Position numbers and translations under genes: made by a program
Shown: one piece after another, positions 1-7,907 of the stretch
Position numbering within the stretch: position 1 is the first letter of the stretch
How the letters are laid out: each line of letters opens with the position of its first letter
Notes under the pieces: model-generated
Seen by the model: the letters and a program-made list of their open reading frames with translations, nothing else
Databases searched by the model: none
What the model was told of the DNA's origin: nothing
Source of the DNA: an uncultured Bacteroidales bacterium
Lineage (GTDB): Bacteria > Bacteroidota > Bacteroidia > Bacteroidales > P3
Reading direction: 5' to 3'
NCBI GenBank assembly: GCA_910586395.1
Contig: CAJUFX010000003.1
Coordinates: 231,482-295,481, forward strand
DNA: 64,000 bases

Positions 1-841
1 GGGCGGCCGCGTTGCCGGCGGGCGTCTGCCCCTGCGGCAACGCGAACTCGCCGATGAGTTCGAAGGCCGCATGGATGTCCAATAAATTATTGTAGGAGAT
101 TTCCTTACCGTGAAGTTGGGTGAAAGCATCCGACAGTTTGCCCTTGAAATAACCCTTTTGATGCGGATTCTCGCCATAACGCAAAGCGGTCTCTCCAACC
201 GGCAAATGTAAATCGGCGAGTTCCGCCGCGCCCCGCGCGGCGCCGCCCTCCGCATACCGGCTCAACATCCACTGCGAAATCAGCCCGTCGTAAGCGGCCG
301 TCTCCGCAATGGCCTCAGCCGCCGCGGCCGCCCGCTGTTCAAGCGTCGCGCCACCCTGACGCCGCAGGATATCGGCCGTAGCGGCATAGGATTTACTCGA
401 CGGCACGATCAACACGTCCTTGAAATTCTTGGCGGCCGCCCGAATCAACGAAACACCGCCTATGTCGATTTTCTCTATGATTTCCGCTTCCGAACCGCCA
501 TCGGCCACCGTCTGCGCGAACGGATAAAGATCCACGACCACCATATCGATTTCGGGCATCCCGTACTGTTGCATTTCAGCCACATCCTGCGCTTCTTCCC
601 GACGTCCGAGAATGCCGCCGAACACCATCGGATGCAACGTCTTGACCCGACCGCCCAAAATGGAGGGATAGGTCGTCAACGCTTCCACCGTACTTACATC
701 CATGCCCTTTTCCAACAGATATTGATAGGTACCGCCCGTCGAATAGATATGCGTGCCGTTCGCTTTCAAGACCGCCAGCAATTCGTCCAGACCTTCTTTG
801 TGAAACACCGAAATCAGTGCATTCTTAACCGCTTTGACCAT
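1..841 (-). CDS. purH: Bifunctional AICAR transformylase/IMP cyclohydrolase, N-terminal part (runs off window)
   Basis: Reading the minus strand from the ATG at 841 gives MVKAVKNALISVFHKEGLDE, followed by a methylglyoxal-synthase-like IMP cyclohydrolase domain with the STGGT, GGRVKTLHP and DLYPF stretches typical of PurH. The frame stays open to base 1, so about 280 residues are present: the cyclohydrolase domain and the beginning of the transformylase domain (GENPHQKGYF). PurH carries out the last two steps of de novo purine synthesis, AICAR to FAICAR to IMP, in the cytosol. The promoter at 883-914 leaves a leader of about 35 nt. The gene is divergent from the DUF4837 gene. Confidence 0.95.
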   Translation of the reverse strand, partial: MVKAVKNALISVFHKEGLDELLAVLKANGTHIYSTGGTYQYLLEKGMDVSTVEALTTYPSILGGRVKTLHPMVFGGILGRREEAQDVAEMQQYGMPEIDMVVVDLYPFAQTVADGGSEAEIIEKIDIGGVSLIRAAAKNFKDVLIVPSSKSYAATADILRRQGGATLEQRAAAAAEAIAETAAYDGLISQWMLSRYAEGGAARGAAELADLHLPVGETALRYGENPHQKGYFKGKLSDAFTQLHGKEISYNNLLDIHAAFELIGEFALPQGQTPAGNAAA

Positions 842-882
842 AATCGTATAAATTGGATGATTCTTCGTATAATGAAACCCTA

Positions 883-914
883 CAAAGTTAAATTTTATTT
901 TACTATTCCACAAA
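883..914 (-). promoter_or_regulatory. Bacteroidetes-type promoter of purH
   Basis: On the minus strand there is a -33 TTTG (911-914), a 20-nt spacer and a -7 TAACTTTG (883-890). This matches the TTTG/TAnnTTTG consensus of the Bacteroidetes primary sigma factor. The expected start of transcription is about 35 nt before the purH ATG. Confidence 0.75.
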
Positions 915-958
915 TCCACCACCCCGTTTTCCACACCGTCCCCGACGGAAGTCTGAAA

Positions 959-990
959 TTTGCATCCCCGCACGATTTGCGCTATATTTG
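959..990 (+). promoter_or_regulatory. Bacteroidetes-type promoter of the DUF4837 gene
   Basis: TTTG at 959-962, a 20-nt spacer, then TATATTTG at 983-990. Transcription should start near 996. This rules out the upstream in-frame ATG at 960 and favours the start at 1005 (or 1011). Confidence 0.75.
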
Positions 991-1004
991 CACTAACTAA
1001 ATTC

Positions 1005-2132
1005 ATGCGTATGGTCGTTTTTCAATCTACGTTTTTGTGGCGTCGCCTAAGCCACAACCTCGCAACGGCGGGCTTGGCCTGCGCATTGCTCTTGGGGACG
1101 GCAGCCTGCCGCCCGCAAGAGGGAAAGACCGTTTCCGAAAACGCGCGACCGGCGCAAGACCGGGACGGCAAACCGGCCAAAACCGACCGCAAGAAACAGA
1201 AATCGCAGAGCCTGCCCGGCTCCGGCGGCAAGACCTGCGAAATCATCGTCGTATGCCCCAAGCCGTACTACGAAGGCCTGTTCCGCGACAGCCTGCAACA
1301 TTTTTTCATGGAAGCGCAACCGCTGCTTAACCAAGGAGAGCCCCGCTTCACACTGGCCAACATCCAGCCCGAAGCCTTCCGCGACAACCCGATGTTCATG
1401 CACCACCGCAACATCATCGGCATAGAAATAGACACCGTTTTCAAAAAGAAACCCGTGGTCGAGATGAACGCCGACCGCTGGGCCCTGCCGCAAATCGTAT
1501 TCTGGTTCAAGGTCGCCGACAGCCGTCAGTTCGACTCGCTTTTCGACCGCTACAAAGCGTTCATGCGGCACAACATCTACGAAAAAGAGTACGAACGCAT
1601 CCAACGCGTGTTCAAGAAAAGCGAAAACATTGACCTGAGCCGCCATATCGAAAAGAACTACGGTTTTTCGCTGATTTTTCCGGATGGTTTCGAACTGGCC
1701 TCCTCCAAGAAAGACTTCGCTTGGATCCGTAAGGAAAGTAAACACGCCGGACAGGGCATTGTCTTCCAAACCTACCCCTATACCGATGCCGGAACGTTTA
1801 CGTTGCCGCACATCCTCAAAAAACGCAACGAAATGGTTTCCAATATTCCGGGACCGCTTGACGGTTCGTTCATGACCACCGAGACCGGCTACTCGGACGT
1901 CTATCCCGAAAGCCGGCCGATTCAAATCGACGGCCGCTACGCCGTAGAGACCCGGGGGCTTTGGAAACTGGAAGGCGACTTCATGGGCGGACCGTTCGTG
2001 AACTACGTTTTGGTGGATACGGCCCTGAACCAAGTCCTGATGATGGACGCTTACCTTTATTCGCCGCGCAAGCCCAAACGCGACCTGCTCATTCAGCTGG
2101 AAGCGATAGCCCGCGGACTTAAATTCCTGTAA
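1005..2132 (+). CDS. DUF4837 family lipoprotein
   Basis: The protein is about 375 residues. A lipoprotein signal with lipobox LLLGTAAC is followed by a charged linker and a globular domain recognised as DUF4837 (for example CEIIVVCPKPYYEGLF and GIEIDTVF). The family is restricted to Bacteroidetes and has no assigned function; the lipobox predicts membrane anchoring in the periplasm or outer membrane. Start 1005 was chosen because the promoter at 959-990 overlaps the longer frame beginning at 960; ATG 1011 is also possible. The next gene follows after 19 nt on the same strand, so co-transcription is likely. Confidence 0.85.
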   Translation: MRMVVFQSTFLWRRLSHNLATAGLACALLLGTAACRPQEGKTVSENARPAQDRDGKPAKTDRKKQKSQSLPGSGGKTCEIIVVCPKPYYEGLFRDSLQHFFMEAQPLLNQGEPRFTLANIQPEAFRDNPMFMHHRNIIGIEIDTVFKKKPVVEMNADRWALPQIVFWFKVADSRQFDSLFDRYKAFMRHNIYEKEYERIQRVFKKSENIDLSRHIEKNYGFSLIFPDGFELASSKKDFAWIRKESKHAGQGIVFQTYPYTDAGTFTLPHILKKRNEMVSNIPGPLDGSFMTTETGYSDVYPESRPIQIDGRYAVETRGLWKLEGDFMGGPFVNYVLVDTALNQVLMMDAYLYSPRKPKRDLLIQLEAIARGLKFL

Positions 2133-2151
2133 TATTTAACAAAAACATTAT

Positions 2152-3195
2152 ATGGTCGTGATTGGCATTACCGGCACGTTGGGCGCCGGCAAAGGTACGG
2201 TGGTGGATTACATCGTATCGCATCTGCAATTCAAACACTACTCGGTACGGGACTTTCTAACGGAGGAGATAGCGAAAAACGGGCAGGCCGTAAACCGGGA
2301 CAGCATGACCGAAACGGCCAACCGCCTGCGGGCCGAACACGGGCCTTCGTATATCGTGGATCAACTGTTCGATCGGGCGGTCAGCACCGGCCGGAACGCC
2401 ATCATCGAAAGCGTACGCGCGACGGCCGAAGTGGAAGCTTTGCGGAAAAAGGCCGATGCCGACCCCAACCGGCGGTTTATGCTCCTTTCGGTGGACGCGC
2501 CCCTGGAAACCCGTTTTCAACGCATCCTCGTACGCGGATCGGCGACCGACCATGTGGATTTCGAAACATTCAAGGCCAACGAGGCACGCGAAATGCACAA
2601 CGCCGACCCGAACAAACAGAACCTGGCGGCCTGCATGGCGATGGCCGACGCCCGCATCGACAACAGCGGCAGTTTAGCCTACCTGCACGCACAGATAGAC
2701 GAAATTCTGGCCGCCTACCGGCCACGACCCGACTGGGACGAATATTTCATGGGGCTGTGCCACAGCGTGGCGCAACGCGCCACGTGCAACCGCGGCAAAA
2801 GCGGTTGCGTTATCGTGAAAGACAAACAGATTCTGGTGACGGGCTACGTCGGATCCCCGGCCCATCTGCCGCATTGCGACGACGTCGGACACCTGTTCAA
2901 GCAGACCGTCCACGAAGACGGCCATGTGTCAACGCATTGCGTGCGGACCGTACACGCCGAACAGAACGCCATCTGCCAGGCGGCCAAGCGCGGCATCGCG
3001 TTAGAGGGCGCGACGCTCTACTGCACGATGACGCCCTGCCGTACCTGCGCCATGCTCATCATCAACTGCGGCATCCGGAACGTGATTTGCGAATACCGCT
3101 ACCACGCCGGCGACGAATCGGAAGACATGTTCCGCATGGCCGGCGTTTCCTTAAAATATTTCCATGACGAAGTTCTGCAATATAACCGCCAATAA
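2152..3195 (+). CDS. P-loop kinase-like / deoxycytidylate deaminase fusion
   Basis: A 347-residue two-domain protein. Residues 1 to about 190 form a P-loop NMP/dephospho-CoA-kinase-like domain with Walker A GTLGAGKGT at residues 8-16. Residues from about 195 form a zinc dCMP deaminase, with the catalytic HAEQNAI and the zinc pair TPCRTCAM; an extra His/Cys-rich segment (HCDD...HCVRTVHAEQ) is typical of dCMP deaminases. dCMP deaminase makes dUMP for thymidylate synthesis. The kinase half may phosphorylate or sense deoxynucleotides, but its substrate cannot be read from the sequence. A similar domain order occurs in the antiphage DcdV/AvcD deaminases, which are longer. The 3' end overlaps the next gene by 32 nt. 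Confidence 0.88.
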   Translation: MVVIGITGTLGAGKGTVVDYIVSHLQFKHYSVRDFLTEEIAKNGQAVNRDSMTETANRLRAEHGPSYIVDQLFDRAVSTGRNAIIESVRATAEVEALRKKADADPNRRFMLLSVDAPLETRFQRILVRGSATDHVDFETFKANEAREMHNADPNKQNLAACMAMADARIDNSGSLAYLHAQIDEILAAYRPRPDWDEYFMGLCHSVAQRATCNRGKSGCVIVKDKQILVTGYVGSPAHLPHCDDVGHLFKQTVHEDGHVSTHCVRTVHAEQNAICQAAKRGIALEGATLYCTMTPCRTCAMLIINCGIRNVICEYRYHAGDESEDMFRMAGVSLKYFHDEVLQYNRQ

Positions 3196-4285
3196 GGAAG
3201 CCGGCCAGCGGAGGACGTCTTACCGCCGGCTGTGCGACAGTCCGCAAGGCGCGGACATTCCGCTCTTCGCACAGGCGTGGTGGCTGGACGCGGCCTGTCC
3301 GGAAGAATGGACGGTACTGACCTGCCCCGACCGACCGGAATGTTCGGACGGAGGGTCTGAAACGGCTTATAGGGAAGATGCAGCAAAAAACGTATGGCCG
3401 AAAGCCGCCATGCCGGTGCATACCCCCTACGGGAACACGGTGCGGATGGCACTTTTCACGCAGAACACCTCCATCTATCTACCACCTGTAAATCAGACGA
3501 AAGAGCAAAAAATCCTCGAAGAATTAGCCGATGCGCTGAGCCGATACCGCTACGTTCAGGTGCAATTCCCGCCGGAACAACGACAGGCCCAACCTTTTTA
3601 TTGGCACGGGATGGATTTATGCGTCCGCTATACCTATCGTTTAGAAAGACTGCGGACATGGCGGGAACAAGGCGGCCCCGAAAGTATCGAGAACGCCTTG
3701 TTGGACGGCATGAGCCGCGGCCGTCAACGCCTCCGCCTGGCCGAACGGCAGGCCTTGCGGGTCAAGACCTGTACGACGGCCGAAATGACCGACCTCTACC
3801 GCGCCATTTTCGCACGCCAAGGCATCCGGAAAAAATCACACGAAACGGCGCGTTTGGAACGGTTGATTGAAACGACGTTGCAACGTCGGCAGGGTAGCCT
3901 GTGGGGTTGCTACGATGCCGACGGCCGGCTGCAATCGGCCGCCTTCATCGCCTGGCAGGGACGGACAGCCTACTACGTGGCTGGCGGCAGTCGTAAAAAA
4001 AATCCACACGCCCAAACGCTCGTTCTGTACAAAGCCATCACATCCTGCGCCGCATTTTGCGACATATTCGATTTCGAGGGCTCCATGATCAAGGGCATCG
4101 CGCAATTCTTCCGGGGATTCGGCGCCGTCCCCTGCCCTTATATCGTACTGAGCGGCCGCAAGCCGGATCTTTTCACGCGGGCTTGGCGCAAACTCGGCCG
4201 CCGGTTCAAAAAACGGCCCGCAAGCGATGCCGGTGAGCCATCCGGCAATACCCCGATTCCCGACAACCGTCCGCCGCAAATATAA
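3164..4285 (+). CDS. FemAB/GNAT-like acyltransferase
   Basis: A 373-residue protein with the N-terminal pattern IPLFAQAWWLDA and a C-terminal GNAT-fold stretch (AAFIAWQGRTAYYVAGGSRK, then FDFEGSMIKGIAQFFRGFGA). Both are characteristic of FemAB-like acyltransferases found in Bacteroidetes surface-polysaccharide loci. It probably transfers an acyl or aminoacyl group to an envelope precursor; the substrate is unknown. No later in-frame ATG lies upstream of the conserved region, so the start at 3164 stands even though it overlaps the deaminase gene by 32 nt. The next gene begins 6 nt downstream, suggesting translational coupling. Confidence 0.75.
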   Translation: MTKFCNITANKEAGQRRTSYRRLCDSPQGADIPLFAQAWWLDAACPEEWTVLTCPDRPECSDGGSETAYREDAAKNVWPKAAMPVHTPYGNTVRMALFTQNTSIYLPPVNQTKEQKILEELADALSRYRYVQVQFPPEQRQAQPFYWHGMDLCVRYTYRLERLRTWREQGGPESIENALLDGMSRGRQRLRLAERQALRVKTCTTAEMTDLYRAIFARQGIRKKSHETARLERLIETTLQRRQGSLWGCYDADGRLQSAAFIAWQGRTAYYVAGGSRKKNPHAQTLVLYKAITSCAAFCDIFDFEGSMIKGIAQFFRGFGAVPCPYIVLSGRKPDLFTRAWRKLGRRFKKRPASDAGEPSGNTPIPDNRPPQI

Positions 4286-4291
4286 GCCGTC

Positions 4292-7114
4292 ATGGAAGAA
4301 ATCGTACGCTATACCCTTTCGTTCCTGCTCCGGGACGACCCGTTCTACACGGAAAAGGTGGGCTATACGGCCGATAAGGCCGAATGGCCGCAGTACGCGC
4401 TCGTTATCGTACCCTCCGCCTTTTTCAGCCAAGACTACGGCACGCCCCGCAGCCTGCCGCCGGCGCAGCCCGCCCTTTTGGACGGGCTGCCCGTTCCATA
4501 CGGCCAAAACCGTATGGAACGGTACGCGCACGCCCAAGGCGAGACGCTGGTCTTACACGCGGATTTCGTGGCGGCCGCCTACTTTATGCTGAGCCGTTAC
4601 GAAGAGTGGATGCGCCCCACGGAACGGGACGCGCACGGCCGTTTCCCCGGCCGCGAAAGTTGGGCGGCGCGTGCCGGCTGCCTCGACCGCCCGCTCGTGG
4701 ACGAATACGGCCTGTGGCTGAAGGCCCGCATAGACAAACACGTAGGCCGTCCGGTGGACGATGTACCGGAATCGGTCTGGCACCCCGGCCTCAAACGTAT
4801 TTACCTGACCCACGACATTGACGCCCCTTTCCTTTACCAATCGGCCAAGGGACGGATACGTTCGTTGCTGGAAGGACGCGGATGGCGTAAGACGTTCGCC
4901 CATCGTTCCGGCGGTCACGCCCGCGATCCATACGATACTTTCGCTACGGTTTTCGCGCTGGACAACAGCCTAAAAAAAACTTTAAATAAAAACAATTCAA
5001 ATCCTGTCGTTCAAGATATTTACTTTATAAAATCTCGCGGAAAACACCGCTACGACAAGCCGCGTTACCGCCTCGGCGGGCGCGCGCTACGCGGACTGCG
5101 CGACCGCATCCTGCGGCAGGGAGCGACCATCGGCCTGCACATTTCCTACACGGCGGGCGGGCGGCCGGAACGTATCGGCAAAGAGAAACGGCATTTGGAA
5201 AAAACCTGGGGCGTGAACCTGCGTCTCTCCCGGCACCATTTCCTACGGTTTCAAGCGCCGTCGCAAATCCGCCATCTGGCTGAAAACGGCCTTACGGATG
5301 ACTTCACGATGGGCTTTGCCGATACGGCAGGCTTCCGCCTGGGTACGGCGCGCCCGGTGCGCGCCATCGATCCGGCCGCCCGCCGCCTGACGGCCGTCAC
5401 CTACCACCCGTTGCTCTGCATGGACAGTAGCCTGTTCGACGCCAAATACATGCATCTGGACGAGGCGCAGGCCCGACAAACACTCCATACCCTGCTCGAC
5501 CGCGCCCATGCCGTAGGCGGCGAAGCCTGTCTGCTTTGGCACAACACCTCCTTCATGCACGACGGCCACGGCGGAGCCGCCGAAACCAACACGCCGGCCG
5601 GCCGCCCCCCTGTCCCCGGAGCAGACCCCATCCGTATCGCCTACGATACCCCTCGCCGCCTCTATGCGGATGCCTGTACGCATATCGCTCATTTACATTG
5701 CACCGAATTTCATCCCCACCTACGTATTTTATTATTGTGCGACATGTTCCCGCCCGACTTCGCGCCGCGCATGGGTTATTTGGTCCACTACCTGAAAATC
5801 TTGGGCCACAGCGTAACCGTCGTGACCGAAAGCATGGAGGAAACGGGGTCGTTTGCCTTTTTACGGGAGGATACCGAAGTACACGCGTGCCGTTTTCCCA
5901 GCCTTTTCAAAGCCCACTTCGGCCTCAGAAACAAGAAACGCACTATTTACGACCTTTCCTCTCGCCTCTGCGCCAATCGGCCTTTCGACCTTTTGCTGTG
6001 CAGCACCTACCGCACATTCCCGCTATCGGCCGCCGCCCGTCTGGCCCGCCGCTACGACCTGCCCTGGATGGCCGACCTGCGCGATCTCATCGAACAATAT
6101 CCGGACTGCGGCTTTATCGCACGCCCCCTGCCCGACGTTAAAGGACTTGAACAATGGTTCGGCCGCCTTTTCGGGCTCACACAGATTCAAAAACGTAACC
6201 GCTTATTACGTCAAGCCGATGCCCTATCCACCATATCGCCCTGGCATACAGAGCTATTGAAACACGTAGTGCCTCAGCCCGATCACGTAGCCTGGATTGC
6301 CAACGGCTACGATCCGGACCTCTATGCCTTCTCAGCCCAATCCGCCACGACATTTGACATCCTATATACCGGCCGCCTCATCAGCACACGCTTACGCGAC
6401 CCGTCTTTGCTGCTGCAAGCCGTGGAAAAAGGCCGTCACGAACAAGCCCCCTGGGCACAGGCCACCCGCCTTGTCTTTTACAGCGACCGGCATTCACAAC
6501 AGCAGATAACCGAATTGGCCGCCCGCATCGCCCCCGGCCTATCCGTCAGCACCCCCGAAAAGCCCGACGCCGACGCACCCGTACAACTGCACGACTACAT
6601 CGCCTCGAACGAGCTTCCGAAAGTCATGAACCACGCTTCCGTCCTGCTGGTCCTGACCAACCGCGACCAAGCACAGACACCCCCCGGCCTATCGGATACA
6701 CCGGCGGCCGAACTGGCCCGGACCCATCTCTACCGACCTTGGCGGTGGTTTTTTCAGAAATCCGCCGACCGGAAGCCACAAGGCGTATTGACCACCAAAC
6801 TCTTCGAAGCTCTGGGCGTTGAAAAACCGATTCTGTGCATCCGCAACGACCACGGGCCGATCGCCGCCTTACTCCGCGAGAGCGGCCAAGGCCTTGCCGC
6901 CGACACCGTAGCCGAAGTGGAAGAATACCTCCAAGCCGCCTACACCCAATGGAAAACGCAAGGCTACACGCACACCCCCGGCTCATCCGAACTGCGTACA
7001 CACTACCGCCGCGACCATCAGGCCCGTCAATTCGAACATTGTTTTTTTCAACTACTTGGCATGGATTTTGTAGAACAAGACAATTTGTCCGTACAGGACA
7101 CGCCATCCATATAA
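4292..7114 (+). CDS. Polysaccharide deacetylase-like (DUF7033 type) / family-4-like glycosyltransferase fusion
   Basis: A 940-residue fusion. Residues 1 to about 465 resemble the polysaccharide-deacetylase-like proteins of Bacteroidetes polysaccharide loci: YLTHDID supplies the metal His/Asp pair, followed by GLHISYTAG, a KRHLEK segment and TMGFADTAGFRLGT. From about residue 473 (HPHLRILLLCDMFPP) a GT-B glycosyltransferase follows, with WMADLRDL, STISPWHTELL, WIANGYDPDLY and a C-terminal LTTKLFEALGVEKPILCI donor-site region. Together the halves could trim and extend the same envelope glycan. No stop or obvious start codon separates them. Codons for residues 226-248 (4970-5035) are strikingly AT-rich compared with the rest of the gene. 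Confidence 0.8.
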   Translation: MEEIVRYTLSFLLRDDPFYTEKVGYTADKAEWPQYALVIVPSAFFSQDYGTPRSLPPAQPALLDGLPVPYGQNRMERYAHAQGETLVLHADFVAAAYFMLSRYEEWMRPTERDAHGRFPGRESWAARAGCLDRPLVDEYGLWLKARIDKHVGRPVDDVPESVWHPGLKRIYLTHDIDAPFLYQSAKGRIRSLLEGRGWRKTFAHRSGGHARDPYDTFATVFALDNSLKKTLNKNNSNPVVQDIYFIKSRGKHRYDKPRYRLGGRALRGLRDRILRQGATIGLHISYTAGGRPERIGKEKRHLEKTWGVNLRLSRHHFLRFQAPSQIRHLAENGLTDDFTMGFADTAGFRLGTARPVRAIDPAARRLTAVTYHPLLCMDSSLFDAKYMHLDEAQARQTLHTLLDRAHAVGGEACLLWHNTSFMHDGHGGAAETNTPAGRPPVPGADPIRIAYDTPRRLYADACTHIAHLHCTEFHPHLRILLLCDMFPPDFAPRMGYLVHYLKILGHSVTVVTESMEETGSFAFLREDTEVHACRFPSLFKAHFGLRNKKRTIYDLSSRLCANRPFDLLLCSTYRTFPLSAAARLARRYDLPWMADLRDLIEQYPDCGFIARPLPDVKGLEQWFGRLFGLTQIQKRNRLLRQADALSTISPWHTELLKHVVPQPDHVAWIANGYDPDLYAFSAQSATTFDILYTGRLISTRLRDPSLLLQAVEKGRHEQAPWAQATRLVFYSDRHSQQQITELAARIAPGLSVSTPEKPDADAPVQLHDYIASNELPKVMNHASVLLVLTNRDQAQTPPGLSDTPAAELARTHLYRPWRWFFQKSADRKPQGVLTTKLFEALGVEKPILCIRNDHGPIAALLRESGQGLAADTVAEVEEYLQAAYTQWKTQGYTHTPGSSELRTHYRRDHQARQFEHCFFQLLGMDFVEQDNLSVQDTPSI

Positions 7115-7151
7115 AACGGAAATACAAGGCTATTCTAAAAAAACAAATATC

Positions 7152-7634
7152 ATGAACCTGACTAAAAAACTCGAAAAAGCGATCAATCAGCAAATCACGG
7201 CTGAATTTTGGTCCTCCCGCCTCTACACGGCCATGTCGTTCTACTGCGAAAAGAACGGCTTGGACGGCTTCGCCCACTGGCTCAGAAAACAAGCGGAAGA
7301 AGAAAACGAACACGCCTACAAAATGGCATCCTTCCTCATGAAGCGCGGCGGTACCGTCGCGATGGGCAAGGCGGAAGACACGCCGGGCACGTGGAAAGAC
7401 CTCGCCGACGTATTCAAAGCCGTTTACGCGCACGAATGCAAAGTATCCAAAATGATTGACGACATCGTTACGTTGGCGGTCGCTGAGAAAGACAGGGCCG
7501 TCGAATTGTTTTTCTGGGATTTCGTCCGCGAACAGATCGAAGAGGAAGAAACGGCCGCCGCGATTGCTGAACGCATCGAAAAATTCGGCAAAACGCACCT
7601 CTACGAGCTCAACCAACAGATGATGAGCCGTTAA
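7152..7634 (+). CDS. ftnA: Bacterial non-haem ferritin
   Basis: A 160-residue four-helix protein, the normal length for bacterial ferritin. Ferroxidase-centre residues are visible: Glu18 in TAEFWSS and Glu51-x-x-His54 in EEENEHAYK, with further acidic residues in helix C/D (EQIEEEE). Ferritin oxidises Fe(II) and stores iron as a mineral in a 24-subunit cytosolic shell, also limiting oxidative damage in anaerobes. It starts 37 nt after the deacetylase-glycosyltransferase gene. No convincing separate promoter was found. It is followed directly by a structured repeat (7640-7707) and a bidirectional terminator. Confidence 0.95.
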   Translation: MNLTKKLEKAINQQITAEFWSSRLYTAMSFYCEKNGLDGFAHWLRKQAEEENEHAYKMASFLMKRGGTVAMGKAEDTPGTWKDLADVFKAVYAHECKVSKMIDDIVTLAVAEKDRAVELFFWDFVREQIEEEETAAAIAERIEKFGKTHLYELNQQMMSR

Positions 7635-7639
7635 AAGAC

Positions 7640-7707
7640 GTGTCATAAAGGTCAATCCGTTGCATTATTATCGGGATTCAGACGCCGTCACGTACGTTAA
7701 GTACGCC
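7640..7707 (+). repeat. Two-hairpin 3' element, copy A (after ferritin)
   Basis: This stretch matches the reverse complement of 47788-47853 over nearly its full length; GTGTCATAAAGG at one end and TTATTATCGGGATTC in the middle are identical. Hairpin 1 pairs 7651-7653 and 7654-7658 with 7681-7683 and 7674-7678. Hairpin 2 is CGTAC/GTACG at 7691-7695 and 7701-7705. Both copies lie immediately downstream of a gene in the sense orientation. No coding potential and no poly-T tract is seen, so it is not a simple terminator. Confidence 0.7.
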
Positions 7708-7812
7708 CTTTCGTCCTCCCCCTCAATGCCCGGCATCTTGACCTCTCGGATACGCCTTACAAAGTGCTAAACAGGAGCATGCCCAAATATAAATTCGGCA
7801 TACCCCATAGCA

Positions 7813-7845
7813 AAAAAAGGAGAGGTCCCCCCTCTCCTTTTTTAT
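7813..7845. terminator. Bidirectional intrinsic terminator between ferritin and hydG
   Basis: A perfect 13-bp stem (7813-7825 with 7831-7843) has a 5-nt loop TCCCC and A/T tracts on both sides. It can end transcription of ferritin (plus) and hydG (minus). Confidence 0.9.
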
Positions 7846-7907
7846 TGCCTCCAAGGTCCCAAAACGGACGGGCGCCGCAAGACCACCGTCCCCGACCTGC
7901 AAAAAGC

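Noticed and set aside
960..1004. Longer N-terminus for the DUF4837 protein
   Set aside because: The upstream ATG overlaps the -33 element of a well-formed promoter and would add residues before a normal lipoprotein signal.
2152..7114. A possible defence island around the dCMP deaminase fusion
   Set aside because: The neighbours are envelope and housekeeping genes, with no toxin, nuclease, reverse transcriptase or mobile element nearby.
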